DNA of 64,000 nucleotides from Hellea sp. (GCA_020627655.1 JAHDGM010000002.1:1-64000), one strand, 5' to 3'; positions 18,430 to 29,278 are shown, counted from the stretch's first letter. Notes: generated by a model from the sequence alone, not told the origin. Numbers and translations: made by a program.

Positions 18430-19433
18430 GACATTATTTCCGATTTGTAATCTCGTGCGAGTAGACGCCGAATAACATCATCAACGCTTTCGCTGCCATC
18501 CAAGATATTGGCCATAGCATGACAAATTGGCATTTCTACACCTTTAGCCTGTGATAAGGCTTTGAGCGCAGGCGCAGTTGCCGCGCCTTCGACGACTACA
18601 TTTTTATCCTTCATGTAGTCGTCATAGGATTGTCCCTGACCAAGAGCCATACCAAAGGACATATTGCGGGATTGTTCCGACGAGCAGGTCAAGACCAGAT
18701 CGCCAAGACCACATAGGCCTGTAAGTGTTTCCGGTTTACAGCCTAATGAAGTTCCAAGCCGGGTCATTTCTGCAAAACCGCGTGCGATGATGGCGGCATG
18801 GGCCGAACGACCTAGACCTTTGCCCAAGACCAATCCGCAGACAATAGCCAGGACGTTTTTGACGGCGCCGCCGATTTCCGCGCCCAATACATCGCCGGTA
18901 TAATAAGGGCGGAAGGTTGGGCCGGCGACAGAGCGAATGAGCTTTGCACCGATATCCCAATCGGCACAGGCCAGCGTTACCGCGGCGGGCAGTCCTTTGA
19001 CCACTTCGGCAGCAAAACTGGGGCCTGACAGGACGGCAGTGGTAGCCTGCGGGATAACCTCTTCCAGAACTTCACTCATAAACTTGCGGCTACTGATTTC
19101 TATACCTTTCGAGCATAAAACCATGGGAAGGCCATCACGGGCATGTGGCGCGAAATTTTCAAGACTTGCCCGCATATGCTGAGCTGGCGTTACAACCAGG
19201 ATCGCGTCACTATCAGCAAGATCGCTAAGCTCATGAGTTGCTTTCACAGCTGGATTTAAGATAGCTCCAGAAAGATAAGTCTTATTTTCATGGGCTGTAT
19301 TGATGCTCTCTGCGACATCTGTTTCAAAAGCCCATATTGTGACATCCCGGCCAGCGTTGGCCATGGCTTGGGCCAAGGCTGTACCCCATGCACCGGCGCC
19401 AATGACTCCAAACTTTTGATAAATATCGCTCAA
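18426..19433 (-). CDS. gpsA: Glycerol-3-phosphate dehydrogenase [NAD(P)+]
   Basis: Makes sn-glycerol 3-phosphate from dihydroxyacetone phosphate for phospholipid synthesis. Seen: N-terminal Rossmann loop [38 protein letters not shown] and the catalytic-Lys region [15 protein letters not shown], then [11 protein letters not shown]. 335 residues is normal. Overlaps tsaD upstream and the yciI gene downstream by 4 nt each. Confidence 0.97.
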   Translation of the reverse strand: MSDIYQKFGVIGAGAWGTALAQAMANAGRDVTIWAFETDVAESINTAHENKTYLSGAILNPAVKATHELSDLADSDAILVVTPAQHMRASLENFAPHARDGLPMVLCSKGIEISSRKFMSEVLEEVIPQATTAVLSGPSFAAEVVKGLPAAVTLACADWDIGAKLIRSVAGPTFRPYYTGDVLGAEIGGAVKNVLAIVCGLVLGKGLGRSAHAAIIARGFAEMTRLGTSLGCKPETLTGLCGLGDLVLTCSSEQSRNMSFGMALGQGQSYDDYMKDKNVVVEGAATAPALKALSQAKGVEMPICHAMANILDGSESVDDVIRRLLARDYKSEIMS

Positions 19434-20530
19434 GATTTGGGTCCTTTCTTGCCAAAACCACTCGCTGGGTTAGCAGCTGCTGCCTTGTCGTCCAGCGGCC
19501 AGCGTGGGCGCGCTTTAACGTCCAGAGCCGCGAAGTTACCTTTTATGTAATGCTCAATACCGGCGAGCGCAATCATGGCAGCATTGTCTGTGCAATATTT
19601 CATGGGCGGCGCCGTGAGTGTAAATCCCTTTTGAGCGCATAGGGTGTCGAGTGTTTCCCGAATAGCTTTATTTGCCGCAACGCCTCCTGCGACCACAAAA
19701 CGGTAAGGGGCTTGGCTGGAACTGTCGGAGGTAAACATATCCATGGCTTTGCTGGTGCGCTCAAATATTACATCACAGACGGCCTGCTGAAAGCTGGCTG
19801 CGATATCAGCTTTAGCGGCATCGCTTTTGTCGCTGGCTTCGAAAGCGCGGGCGACAGCTGTTTTTAAACCGGCGAAAGAAAAATTGGCATGATCTTTACC
19901 CCTAAAAGGTCGAGGGAGCTTAATGGCGTGTGGGTTGCCATTGGCGGCCAATCGTTCAACAGCCGGCCCTCCTGGAAAGCCCAGGGTCATAACCCGCGCC
20001 GTCTTGTCAAAGGCTTCACCTGCAGCGTCATCAACCGTACTGCCGAGCCGTTCATAATCGCCAAGGCCTTTTACCGCGAGTAATTGCGTATGACCGCCCG
20101 AAACCAGCAATAGTAGATAGGGAAAGGGACAAGGCGCGGATAGACGCGGTGATAGAGCGTGCCCTTCCAGATGGTTCACGGCGATCAGTGGTTTACCTGT
20201 GGCCATAGCAAGGCCTTTAGCTGATAAAAGTCCGGCTATGACGCCGCCTATAAGACCAGGACCTGAAGTCGCCGCAATTCCGGACAAAGCATCATAGTCA
20301 ATACTGGCATCCTTCATGGCCTGATCAATAATAGAATCGACCTTTTGCATATGGGCGCGGGCCGCAATTTCTGGCACGACTCCGCCATAGGGTCGATGTT
20401 CTTCATCTTGGGAGGCGATGATAGATGATAAAACTTTTGTATCCCCATTGGCGTTTCGGCGCAACACAGCAGCAGCTGTCTCATCACAGCTGGATTCAAT
20501 CCCGAGAATGGTTATGGGCATGTCTTGCAT
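19430..20530 (-). CDS. tsaD: tRNA N6-threonylcarbamoyladenosine transferase
   Basis: Kae1/Qri7-type enzyme that places threonylcarbamoyl on A37 of ANN-decoding tRNAs. Seen: [29 protein letters not shown] and [11 protein letters not shown] with the metal-binding His, [11 protein letters not shown], and the late [12 protein letters not shown]. The ORF track opens at 20557, but CAGG precedes the ATG at 20530 and the conserved start is only a few codons later, so 20530 is preferred. Overlaps gpsA by 4 nt. Divergent from hemC with about 80 nt between. Confidence 0.95.
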   Translation of the reverse strand: MQDMPITILGIESSCDETAAAVLRRNANGDTKVLSSIIASQDEEHRPYGGVVPEIAARAHMQKVDSIIDQAMKDASIDYDALSGIAATSGPGLIGGVIAGLLSAKGLAMATGKPLIAVNHLEGHALSPRLSAPCPFPYLLLLVSGGHTQLLAVKGLGDYERLGSTVDDAAGEAFDKTARVMTLGFPGGPAVERLAANGNPHAIKLPRPFRGKDHANFSFAGLKTAVARAFEASDKSDAAKADIAASFQQAVCDVIFERTSKAMDMFTSDSSSQAPYRFVVAGGVAANKAIRETLDTLCAQKGFTLTAPPMKYCTDNAAMIALAGIEHYIKGNFAALDVKARPRWPLDDKAAAANPASGFGKKGPKS

Positions 20531-20611
20531 AAGAACCTGATTTGGCGCTATGGCCATGTGAAATCAAGTCTTGTTATGGGCTAGATAGTAAATTCAATAA
20601 CAGAGTGAACT

Positions 20612-21532
20612 GTGTCCAAACCCTTCATTATCGGAACCCGCGGCTCGCCGCTTGCGCTTTATCAGGCGCGTTTGGTGCAGACTCTACTCGCCAGAGTTCA
20701 TAAATCAATTGATCCAGATGCGAATTTCCCTATCAAAACTTTCACGACTTCAGGCGATAAGCTTAAGGGTGAATTGTCAGAATTTGGTGGTAAAGGCCTT
20801 TTCACCAAGGAACTTGAAAGCGCACTGGCAAGCGGCGAAGTGGATTTGGCGGTGCACTCTATGAAGGATGTCCCGACACGTCTTCAGTCAGGGCACAAAA
20901 TTGGAGCCGTATTAGAGCGTGAAGACCCTCGGGATGCATTTATTTCGCCGCGCTACGGCTCGATTTCCGAATTACCGCAAGGCGCTAAAATAGGCACTGC
21001 GTCTTTGCGTCGTCGCGCTCAGTTGGCGTCGATAAGACCAGATGTGGAGTTCACACTCTTACGTGGGAATGTCGGGACCCGCTTGCAAAAACTCAAGGAC
21101 GGGGCCTGCGATGCCACGTTTCTAGCCTATGCCGGATTGAAGCGTCTGGAGCAGGGCGGTCTTGCAACACAGATCATTGATACAGATGTCATGTTATCAG
21201 CTCCGGCGCAGGCCGCTATCGGTATTGAAGTCATGGCTAATAATAAAGCGGCGGCGGATGCTATATTGCCACTAAACCACAAAACAACACAGATAGCGAT
21301 CACAGCAGAGCGGGCCTTTTTACGGGCACTTGATGGCTCATGTAGAACACCTATTGCAGCGCTGGCACGAATTGAAGACGGTAAGCTTTTTATGCGCGGT
21401 GAACTATTAGCTGATGATGGGTCTGAACGGTGGGTGCGTGATGGCTTTATGCATAAGGCTTCACTTGAAAAAGCGGCCGAGTTGGGGTTGGCTTTAGGTA
21501 AAAGCATTCGCGCGTCGCAAGAGGCGGCATGA
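20612..21532 (+). CDS. hemC: Porphobilinogen deaminase (hydroxymethylbilane synthase)
   Basis: Polymerises four porphobilinogen units into hydroxymethylbilane in tetrapyrrole synthesis. Seen: IGTRGSPLALYQARLVQ, the AVHSMKDVPTRL block, FTLLRGNVGTRLQKL and the dipyrromethane cofactor Cys in LDGSCRTPIAALA. Start is GTG at 20612. 306 residues. hemD overlaps its end by ATGA. Confidence 0.97.
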   Translation: MSKPFIIGTRGSPLALYQARLVQTLLARVHKSIDPDANFPIKTFTTSGDKLKGELSEFGGKGLFTKELESALASGEVDLAVHSMKDVPTRLQSGHKIGAVLEREDPRDAFISPRYGSISELPQGAKIGTASLRRRAQLASIRPDVEFTLLRGNVGTRLQKLKDGACDATFLAYAGLKRLEQGGLATQIIDTDVMLSAPAQAAIGIEVMANNKAAADAILPLNHKTTQIAITAERAFLRALDGSCRTPIAALARIEDGKLFMRGELLADDGSERWVRDGFMHKASLEKAAELGLALGKSIRASQEAA

Positions 21533-22209
21533 ATAAGCGCTGTATATGGATTACGCGCAGCCAGCCCGGTGCTGCGAAAAGTGCAAACTTCTGGCAGAGC
21601 GCGGGGTTTGAAACCATAGTGGCTCCGCTCATAAATATAGCGCCGCCATCTGTAATGCCTCCGCTTTTGCCGCGAAATATTGACCTTATTGTAACTTCGC
21701 AAAACGCGCTATTATCACTCGTTGAATTTACGGACGTGCGCAGCTGGAATATTTGGGCGGTGGGTGAAGTTACGGCTGAAATGGCCCGAAATATGGGATT
21801 CAATCTGACTGGGGTCGGAGGTGGTAGTGCTGCTTCATTGCTGGAGTTGATTGTTGAAAAAAATGTATCCTCTGAAACGAGCTTTGCCTATATTTCTGGG
21901 CAAAATATCCGCCTTGATATTAGCCAGCAATTACGGAAACGAGGGTTTCAGGCTGAGCGGCACATCTATTATGAAAATAGTCCCGTTTCGCAAATGCCGG
22001 ATATCGATTTGACGAAAATTTCTCATATAGGACTTTATTCGCCAATGGCCGCACAGGTTTTAACAAGTTTTGCTCCAAAGACATCGCAGATATCAACGAT
22101 ATCAATCAGCAAATCTACGGACGCGGCGTTAGGTAATCTAGCCTTCACCCAGCGCCTAATCGCGGAGAAGCCCCAAGAAAGCGCTATGCTAACAGCGCTT
22201 AAAGCTTGA
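21529..22209 (+). CDS. hemD: Uroporphyrinogen-III synthase
   Basis: Cyclises hydroxymethylbilane to uroporphyrinogen III. Sequence conservation in this family is low; the call rests on position and on the N-terminal RCIWITRSQPGAAKSANFW and the SQNAL/AVGEVTAEMARNMGF pattern typical of HemD. 226 residues is family length. Overlaps hemC by 4 nt and is followed by the Mic60-like and hemY genes, the standard alphaproteobacterial order. Confidence 0.88.
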   Translation: MNKRCIWITRSQPGAAKSANFWQSAGFETIVAPLINIAPPSVMPPLLPRNIDLIVTSQNALLSLVEFTDVRSWNIWAVGEVTAEMARNMGFNLTGVGGGSAASLLELIVEKNVSSETSFAYISGQNIRLDISQQLRKRGFQAERHIYYENSPVSQMPDIDLTKISHIGLYSPMAAQVLTSFAPKTSQISTISISKSTDAALGNLAFTQRLIAEKPQESAMLTALKA

Positions 22210-22240
22210 TTGCACGCCTTTGCATCCTCATATTCGGCCT

Positions 22241-23227
22241 ATGACTTCAGAAATTGAAATGACGGAAGATATTGCAGATATAGATAATGCTGTTGATACT
22301 GTCTCGTCAGACCCTGTAAAAGCAAAAGGTGATCGCAAGGGCGTCGGCCTTGCGACTGTTATGATTGCATCTGGCATAGCCGCGTTAATGGGAATGAGCG
22401 GTGGCGCATATTTTGGCAGCATGGCAGCTAAATCAGCGCAGACTGCCCCTTCTGATTTTGCTGCCGAGTATGCTGCAACGGAGAAATCTGTTAGCGCGCT
22501 AACTGCCAAACTAGACCGTCTTGAGCGCGAGCTTGGTCAGCTTAAGGACACATCTGTAAATGCGCAGAATGGCTTGCCAGCGTTAGAAGATATGGAAACG
22601 CGATTGAAACAGTTAGAAGATCGCGGGGAGACTTTTGAAGATTTCGAAGCTGTCAACAAACGCATTGAGACTCTGGAGAAAGCGGCATTTGAACCCGAAA
22701 CTTTGGCCGGTCTTACAGATATTCAAAGCCGGATCACCTCATTGGAAAATAGCCTTCAATCGGGAGACCTAGGTGCAGAAGGCGGTTTATCCACCGTGGA
22801 TATGACAGAGTTCACGGCGCGCCTTGATGCTTTGGAGAGTGATCTTGTAGCAAGGCTTGAGGTGTTAGAAAAAACGGATCTAACAATTGCCGCAGCTGTG
22901 GATTTATCGCCGCTGACCCAGCGGCTAGATGCCCTTCAATCCCGTATCAATGAAATTCCAGTCACTTTCCCGCCTTTTCCGCGTGAGGATGTGTTAAAGG
23001 CTATTGAAGAAGCCAAAATTGATGATCTTAAAGGTTGGTTTGGCCGTACATTTGGAGGCCAGATCGAGATATATGATGCTGATATCATTGCCCGTTTGGA
23101 CCGTATTGAGGAAAATGTAGCGGCCAGAGATTTGAAAGCGATTCAGCAGGATGTGGCATCATTACCTGAAAGTGCAAAAACAGTGCTAGCGCCCTGGCTT
23201 GAGCAATTAGAAAGATTAAACCCATGA
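22241..23227 (+). CDS. Mic60/mitofilin-like membrane protein (COG4223 type)
   Basis: About 328 residues. Acidic N-terminus, one membrane segment (GLATVMIASGIAALMGMSGGAYFG), then a long coiled coil with many Leu/Glu/Arg heptads, and a C-terminal part (GWFGRTFGG through PWLEQLERLNP) resembling the end of alphaproteobacterial mitofilin homologues. Those are encoded between hemD and hemY, exactly as here, and are linked to shaping inner-membrane invaginations and envelope contact. Start uncertain: the track uses TTG at 22220; ATG 22241 is preferred and ATG 22259 is possible. Overlaps hemY by 4 nt. Confidence 0.78.
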   Translation: MTSEIEMTEDIADIDNAVDTVSSDPVKAKGDRKGVGLATVMIASGIAALMGMSGGAYFGSMAAKSAQTAPSDFAAEYAATEKSVSALTAKLDRLERELGQLKDTSVNAQNGLPALEDMETRLKQLEDRGETFEDFEAVNKRIETLEKAAFEPETLAGLTDIQSRITSLENSLQSGDLGAEGGLSTVDMTEFTARLDALESDLVARLEVLEKTDLTIAAAVDLSPLTQRLDALQSRINEIPVTFPPFPREDVLKAIEEAKIDDLKGWFGRTFGGQIEIYDADIIARLDRIEENVAARDLKAIQQDVASLPESAKTVLAPWLEQLERLNP

Positions 23228-24738
23228 TTAAATATGTCGTCGCCGTATTGGTTTTCATAGCCGCCCTCGCGGGGCTTTTACTCTATGTTGGTGATGATGC
23301 CATGTTGCAGATTAGTTCGACGGATGCACCGGGATTTTTCAATCTTGGAACAATCAAAATCAAATGGCAATTCGCTATAGTCATGGCGGTATTAGGGACC
23401 ATTGGTCTTTTGATATTATGGAGCTTTTTGGGTTGGTTATTCCGTCTGCCGGCACGCCTGCGCTCCGGTGTTGGCCTTCGCCGCAATACCCAGGCGCTTG
23501 AGGCCATGGAAGACGCGCTTCTTGCTGGCGCAGAGGGTGATAGCGGCAAGGCCCGCCGCAAAGCCGAACGGGCGAGGAATTTAGTCAAGCTTCCGGCCTT
23601 GGGTCGGTTGATTTCTGCGCAGGCTGCCGAGGCCAGCGGTAATAGCCAGGATGCCATTAGCCATTACCAGGCCTTACTAGATGATGAGCGCACGGCATCG
23701 GCTGGACGACGAGGGCTAGCTCAACAATATTTAGCAACTGGTAATCTGGCTGGAGCGATTGAGCAGTCCAAAACTGAGTATCAGGATAATAAAAACGCGC
23801 GTTGGGCTTTGGATATTCTATTTCAGGCACAGCTTTCTGACTATCGATGGAAAGAAGCTATTGAAACCTTGGAACTTGCTGTTTCGCGTAAGCATATCGA
23901 CAAAGCTGTTGCCAAGCGCAGAACGGCTGTTCTCGATACGGCAATTGCAACGCGCCTCGAAGATGAAGGTAATGTTAGCGGGGCCATTGATATGGCTCAG
24001 CGCGCTTTATCTGCTGCGTCCGGGTTCTCGCCAGCCGCGGCACTCACAGCACGCCTACTGGGTAAGACTGGTGAGCAGAAAAAAGCATTATCCGTTTTGG
24101 AAAAAGCCTGGACTAGAAGCCCTCATCCAGCGCTTTCGGCAGCGCTCTTGGACTTGTTGATGGACGAAACAGATGCTGTTCGGGATAAAAAGATTTCGCA
24201 TTTCATACGGCAAAACTCGGATCACCGTGAAAGTATATTGCTCAAGATCGAAGAAAATCTACGAACAGGTGATGCTGTAAGCGCGTGGTCTATGTTGTCA
24301 CCTATGATGACTGAAGGTGAACCATCAGCGCGTTTATGTCTTTTGGCGGCAGAAGCAGAAACAATGCTGTCAAATGAAGCGGATGCTAAGGTCTGGGCTT
24401 TACGGGCCGCAACAGCGCCGGTTGAACCTGATTGGTCGGATCTTGATCCGGAAGGGGATGCTTTTGATTACTCTGACCAGGATTGGCGTCGTCTGGTTTA
24501 TTCTTTTGGTGAAAAAGGTGACTTGATCCACCCGCGTTTCGAAAGCGGCGCGGCGCGTGTGGGCCGTAGCGGGCGCAAAGACACAAATGAGGACAGCAAG
24601 CTTGATGCGTCAAAAATTATAGAAAATGATGAAAGTCTACACCGAGCTGAGCGGGAAGAGAGCGCTGACTACGATGTTGATACAGATGATCTCGCCATGC
24701 GGCTGGACAGCTTGCTGGAAGACAAGGCGAAAAAGTAA
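23224..24738 (+). CDS. hemY: HemY N-terminal domain/TPR protein
   Basis: 504 residues. Two N-terminal membrane segments (about 5-20 and 45-67) frame a short loop containing GTIKIKWQFA, the HemY_N signature. Then a TPR-rich region to about residue 390 and an acidic low-complexity tail. Despite the name this is not protoporphyrinogen oxidase; the family is a conserved membrane TPR protein of heme operons whose function is unclear. Overlaps the Mic60-like gene by 4 nt. It ends 10 nt from the convergent glpK. Confidence 0.85.
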   Translation: MIKYVVAVLVFIAALAGLLLYVGDDAMLQISSTDAPGFFNLGTIKIKWQFAIVMAVLGTIGLLILWSFLGWLFRLPARLRSGVGLRRNTQALEAMEDALLAGAEGDSGKARRKAERARNLVKLPALGRLISAQAAEASGNSQDAISHYQALLDDERTASAGRRGLAQQYLATGNLAGAIEQSKTEYQDNKNARWALDILFQAQLSDYRWKEAIETLELAVSRKHIDKAVAKRRTAVLDTAIATRLEDEGNVSGAIDMAQRALSAASGFSPAAALTARLLGKTGEQKKALSVLEKAWTRSPHPALSAALLDLLMDETDAVRDKKISHFIRQNSDHRESILLKIEENLRTGDAVSAWSMLSPMMTEGEPSARLCLLAAEAETMLSNEADAKVWALRAATAPVEPDWSDLDPEGDAFDYSDQDWRRLVYSFGEKGDLIHPRFESGAARVGRSGRKDTNEDSKLDASKIIENDESLHRAEREESADYDVDTDDLAMRLDSLLEDKAKK

Positions 24739-24748
24739 TAATCTTTGC

Positions 24749-26230
24749 TCACGGGCTTAGTACTCGCCCAACAGCCTTATTCCAGCCGGTAAGTAATTGG
24801 GTACGTTTTTCAGCCGCCATATGGGGTTTGAAACTGCGTTCGTTCTGCCAGTTAGTTCGAACATCTTCCAGAGAGCTATAAAGCCCGGCTTGAAGCCCCG
24901 CTAAATAAGCAGCGCCGAGAGCTGTGGTTTCAAGAACTTTCGGCCGCTCGACAGGGATGTTCAAAACATCTGAGAGGAACTGCACCATCCAGCTGTTATT
25001 GACCATGCCGCCATCAACGCGCAGTGACATAGGTTCAACCCCGTCTTCTGCCATGGCCGCAAATAGATCATGAGTTTGATAAACGACGCTTTCAACAGCG
25101 GCGCGGGCAATGTGGTCGGGTGTCGTATCTCGGGTAATTCCAAACAGGCCGCCGCGGGCATCAGGATCCCAATGAGGTGCGCCGAGTCCAGTAAAGGCTG
25201 GTACGAGATAAACACTGTTATTGCTGTCAAGTGCAGCCGCCATGGCTTCGGTTTCTTTGGCGTCTTTGATGATGCCTATACCGTCACGCAGCCACTGAAC
25301 GGCGGCTCCGGCGATGAAAATAGAACCTTCAAGGGCGTAGGTAGTCTTGCCGTTTATCCGGTAACACACTGTCGATAACAGACGGTTTTTGGAAGTGAGG
25401 CAATTTTCACCTGTGTTTAAAATTACAAAACATCCAGTGCCGTAAGTGCTTTTGATATCGCCTGGATTAAAACAAGCCTGACCAATGGCAGCGGCCTGTT
25501 GATCGCCCGCGACGCCCAAAATTGGAATGGCTTCGCCGAGTATATCCTGGTCAAGATGGCCGTAATCCGCCGCGCAGTCCCGCACATCAGGAAGGATCGA
25601 AGCGGGAACACTAAATAGATCCAGCAGGTCTTGATCCCAATCCTGCGTATGAATGTTAAACAAATTAGTCCGGCTTGCATTTGTAACATCTGTAGCGTGG
25701 ACCTTACCGCCTGTGAGGCGATAAATTAGGAAGCTATCTACGGTTCCAAATGCCAAGTCTCCATTATCGGCTTGAGCGCGGGCTCCCGATACATGATCCA
25801 GAATCCACGCCGCTTTAGTCGCGCTAAAATATGGATCCAATAATAAACCCGTTTTAGCGGATAGAATCTCTTCATCATATCGCGATTTAAGGTTTCGGCA
25901 AATATCAGCTGTACGCCGATCCTGCCAGACTATGGCATTATAGATAGGCTTGCCGGTTGCCCGGTCCCAAATGAGCGTGGTTTCCCGTTGATTGGTAATG
26001 CCTATGGCCGCAATTTTATGATTGCTTTTAATGGTAAAGTCATAGGCGTCTTTGAGCGTTGCTAAGACGGTTTTCCATATGGCCTCGGGATCATGTTCGA
26101 CCCAACCATCTTGGGGGTAGATTTGCGGAAACTCCTGTTGCGCCGTGTATAAAATGTCACCGGAGACGGAAAAAACTAATGTTCGGGAACTTGTCGTTCC
26201 CTGATCAATCGAAAGAATAACAGTGCTCAT
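24749..26230 (-). CDS. glpK: Glycerol kinase
   Basis: FGGY-family kinase making glycerol 3-phosphate from glycerol and ATP. Seen: [15 protein letters not shown] at the N-terminus, [34 protein letters not shown] and [18 protein letters not shown]. 493 residues, full length. It is alone here; no glpF, glpD or glpR beside it. Convergent with hemY. Confidence 0.97.
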   Translation of the reverse strand: MSTVILSIDQGTTSSRTLVFSVSGDILYTAQQEFPQIYPQDGWVEHDPEAIWKTVLATLKDAYDFTIKSNHKIAAIGITNQRETTLIWDRATGKPIYNAIVWQDRRTADICRNLKSRYDEEILSAKTGLLLDPYFSATKAAWILDHVSGARAQADNGDLAFGTVDSFLIYRLTGGKVHATDVTNASRTNLFNIHTQDWDQDLLDLFSVPASILPDVRDCAADYGHLDQDILGEAIPILGVAGDQQAAAIGQACFNPGDIKSTYGTGCFVILNTGENCLTSKNRLLSTVCYRINGKTTYALEGSIFIAGAAVQWLRDGIGIIKDAKETEAMAAALDSNNSVYLVPAFTGLGAPHWDPDARGGLFGITRDTTPDHIARAAVESVVYQTHDLFAAMAEDGVEPMSLRVDGGMVNNSWMVQFLSDVLNIPVERPKVLETTALGAAYLAGLQAGLYSSLEDVRTNWQNERSFKPHMAAEKRTQLLTGWNKAVGRVLSP

Positions 26231-26340
26231 AGGGCTTTGTCTTACAGGGGAAGAACTTCGTCAACCTAAACCCGTCTTTTCGGAATTTCCTTTCGGGAGT
26301 TTTTAGTGTAAAAGCAGTGTAGGGGTAGTGAGGGCGAATT

Positions 26341-28431
26341 TTGGGGCTATACAAATATAAAGCTTTTATTAGCTATTCGCACAAAGATCGCGCTTGGGCG
26401 TCGTGGCTACATAACCGGTTGGAAAATTACCGCTTCCCGAAAAACATTGTTGGGCGTGAGCTTGATACGGGTATTGTCCCGGCTAATTTGAAACCAATTT
26501 TTCGAGATAGAGAAGATTTAGCAGCGGGTAGTGATTTAGGGGTTAAAATTGAAGCGGCCCTAAGGGCTTCAGAAAATCTAATTGTCATTTGCTCACCCAA
26601 TGCCAATGGATCCCACTGGGTCAATGAAGAAGTTCTATATTTTAAACGCCATAATCGAGGCGCAAATATATTTGCTATTGTTGTGGATGGAGAACCCTTT
26701 GCTAAGGATAAGAATGTGCATTTGGAATGTTTTCCGCAAGGTTTACGGTTCCAAATGGACAGGACAGGTGTCTTAACGGATAAACCCGCCGAGCCGCTAG
26801 CTGCTGATCTGCGAAATAACGCTGATGGTAAACGTCTAGGGTTTTTAAAGTTAATATCCGGAATGGTGGGGCTTGGTCTAGACGATTTGGTGCAACGGGA
26901 CCTTGTTCGGGCCCGCAAGCGCGTGACCGCCGTCACGCTTTCGGCCATAACTGCTGTGCTAGCCATGGGATCACTGACTTGGCTGGCCGTAGATGCCCGC
27001 AAGGAAGCAGAACAAAGACGGGGCGAAGCGGAGGGGTTGGTCGAGTTCATGTTAACTGATTTACGTGACAAACTTGAACCTGTTAGCCGCTTGGATGTTT
27101 TGGATACAGTTGGTACTAAAGCTGCGGAATATTACGGAAATTATGACGAAAAAGACTTAGACGCGGATTCACTTGGCCGTCGTTCAGAGGTTTTTCATTT
27201 TCTAGGATCAATTCAGGATAAGCTCGGTGATGACGAAGAAGCCCGTTCATATTTTCAGTCAGCTTATGATGCGACCAAGGCTTTATTAAAAGCAGATAAA
27301 GATAACCCGGAACGCGTTTTTGAACATGCCCAAAGCTCATATTGGGTCGGGTATGCTTTTTGGCAGTCAGGAAGTCATAAAGAAGCTTTGCCATTTTTTG
27401 AAAAATATTTGGCGCTCGCGCAAAGTCTGACAAAATTACAACCTGAACAAGCTCGTAGCTTACAAGAAATTTCTTATGCCAATGAGATGGTGGGCATTAT
27501 GACATACTTTATCGGGGATGTTGATGGTGCGAGAGATCATTTTGAAACGGCAGTTCGTGGGTATGAACAGAATAAAGATTTGTTTCCAAACAACCTGCAA
27601 TATCAACGTGACTACATTAATGGTATTTTGTGGCTAGCTGTACCTTATGAGCATCTAGGGAAGTATAAGAAATCACTTAATTTAAATGAAAAAGCCTGTG
27701 AACTTTATATGGCGCTTTTGGATGAAAACCCTCAAGATCAAGTAATTTTGCACGAGTTATTTAACTGTGAGAATGACCTCTTAATAGCGTCTTTCTTGCG
27801 AGGTAATATAAACAAGGCCGCCGAATTAATTGGAAACGTGGAGAAACGACTGAAAGAACTTCTTTCTACGGACCCTGCGAACACTGAAAATTTGATTTAT
27901 GAAGTTTATAATGTTCTTGACCAGGCCAAAATTTCCCTCCTTAAGGGTGACGTTGATACAGCAAAAAAAGAATTAAATCGAGCAAGTCTGTTGTATAAAA
28001 ATGAGCTGCTAACTACTTATGATAGCGTGTTTGTTACACATTATTTGCCCCGTGAATATTATCTTATCTCAATAAGTTATTTTATTCAAACAGGGCAGCG
28101 TAACGAAGCGAAAGAAACTCTAGTTAAGCTTAAAGGCCTGATTGATGGATTTGGTGTATTTGAAGATTTCGAACTTGAAGAAAAGCGCAGCTATATTCAG
28201 TTTAGTCTTTATGATGCCTTGTTATCAGATAGTCCTAAAAAAGTAGAACGGTTAATTGCACGAACATCACAAATGCGTGCAACAACCATTACACTTCAAC
28301 ACAGAAGGGATTTGATGGCTTTGGCTCAGAAATATGGAATTGAGCTTCAATTAGATCTTAGTAGGGAATTACCTGGTTTGGATGGGGCAGGCAGTTTGTT
28401 TCAAGTGTCTATGAAGAAATTGAGGGATTAA
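26341..28431 (+). CDS. TIR domain-transmembrane-TPR protein
   Basis: 696 residues. Residues about 5-140 form a bacterial TIR_2 domain: AFISYSHKDRAWASWL, the FRDREDLAAGSDLG BB-loop region and SHWVNEEV. The last aligns with the WxxxE helix that holds the catalytic Glu of TIR NADases (Trp93, Glu97), so NAD cleavage or nucleotide signalling is possible. A single membrane segment spans about 195-216, then EAEGLVEFMLTDLRDKL leads into TPR repeats to the end. If the TIR side is cytoplasmic, the TPRs face the periplasm. Start is TTG with GAGGG 6-7 nt upstream; the next Met is far inside. First gene of a four-gene run, 13 nt before the lipoprotein gene. Target and trigger unknown. Confidence 0.85.
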   Translation: MGLYKYKAFISYSHKDRAWASWLHNRLENYRFPKNIVGRELDTGIVPANLKPIFRDREDLAAGSDLGVKIEAALRASENLIVICSPNANGSHWVNEEVLYFKRHNRGANIFAIVVDGEPFAKDKNVHLECFPQGLRFQMDRTGVLTDKPAEPLAADLRNNADGKRLGFLKLISGMVGLGLDDLVQRDLVRARKRVTAVTLSAITAVLAMGSLTWLAVDARKEAEQRRGEAEGLVEFMLTDLRDKLEPVSRLDVLDTVGTKAAEYYGNYDEKDLDADSLGRRSEVFHFLGSIQDKLGDDEEARSYFQSAYDATKALLKADKDNPERVFEHAQSSYWVGYAFWQSGSHKEALPFFEKYLALAQSLTKLQPEQARSLQEISYANEMVGIMTYFIGDVDGARDHFETAVRGYEQNKDLFPNNLQYQRDYINGILWLAVPYEHLGKYKKSLNLNEKACELYMALLDENPQDQVILHELFNCENDLLIASFLRGNINKAAELIGNVEKRLKELLSTDPANTENLIYEVYNVLDQAKISLLKGDVDTAKKELNRASLLYKNELLTTYDSVFVTHYLPREYYLISISYFIQTGQRNEAKETLVKLKGLIDGFGVFEDFELEEKRSYIQFSLYDALLSDSPKKVERLIARTSQMRATTITLQHRRDLMALAQKYGIELQLDLSRELPGLDGAGSLFQVSMKKLRD

Positions 28432-28444
28432 CCAAGAGGGAAAT

Positions 28445-29269
28445 ATGATGTTTAATAAATTAATTTTAGGAAGCTGTGTTGCGGCGCTTGCACTGACTGC
28501 CTGTAAGCAATCATTAGCACCGAAAACAGGCGTTATGGATAAAATGGGTATCGCTATTGATGGAAGTAAGGTGAAAGCCATTGATAATAAGTGTTTTTAC
28601 CAAGCTAAACGCCCTAAACTGCCTGATAATGTCGAAGACATTGAATTTCAATATGTGGTCATTGATAATATTGGAAAGCCACAACTTCGGCGCCTTCGTC
28701 CCAATAATGCGGAAGGACAAAATGCTCTATATAATGAATTTCAGGGCTATCAGAATAATAGTAATTGGGATGATTGGTATGAGGCATTGCCAGCTCTTAG
28801 AAGTGCTGATTTAATTCCCACAAATCTTGCCGTTCCGCCCTTTATTCCGAATCGGAATGCGGCTGTTCGGGGTCTGGCAGCGTCGACGCCAAATCCTTAT
28901 CAACCGGCTAATCGAAATTTTGCCAATGGGCCATCATCACTGGATGTAATCATGTATAAACATTCACGGGTTTCTTTTGTTCTCAATGAGAATGAATATA
29001 AATTTGATCCTAAAAATCCCTTTGAGGTTTATTCAGGGGACGGAAAAAATCTCCCGCCCTTTTACTATAATAAAAATTTGGTTAAACTGAACGCCGATAG
29101 AAATATATTGACGGTTGAATTTTATAGCGATGATGCGAAAATTCCAGCAAGTTCAGATTGTGTCTATGATTATCAGCTTAATGTTATTTCTACGACAACA
29201 AATGCAGAAGGAATCGTATTTTCAACCCGTATCACTATCGATCCCGGTGGCGGAAGGGGTCGTCCTTAA
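28445..29269 (+). CDS. Uncharacterised lipoprotein in TIR operon
   Basis: 274 residues. Signal with lipobox LTAC at Cys20 (ALALTACKQS), so predicted envelope lipoprotein. Mature part is rich in Asn, Tyr and Pro with three Cys and no motif I recognise; it ends ITIDPGGGRGRP. AGAGGG lies 5 nt before the ATG. Placed 13 nt after the TIR-TPR gene and 9 nt before the TPR-S/SLOG-like gene, so it probably works with them, perhaps as the partner of the periplasmic TPR part of the TIR protein (inference). Base composition is AT-rich compared with the housekeeping genes. Confidence 0.75.
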   Translation: MMFNKLILGSCVAALALTACKQSLAPKTGVMDKMGIAIDGSKVKAIDNKCFYQAKRPKLPDNVEDIEFQYVVIDNIGKPQLRRLRPNNAEGQNALYNEFQGYQNNSNWDDWYEALPALRSADLIPTNLAVPPFIPNRNAAVRGLAASTPNPYQPANRNFANGPSSLDVIMYKHSRVSFVLNENEYKFDPKNPFEVYSGDGKNLPPFYYNKNLVKLNADRNILTVEFYSDDAKIPASSDCVYDYQLNVISTTTNAEGIVFSTRITIDPGGGRGRP

Positions 29270-29278
29270 GGGCATTAA

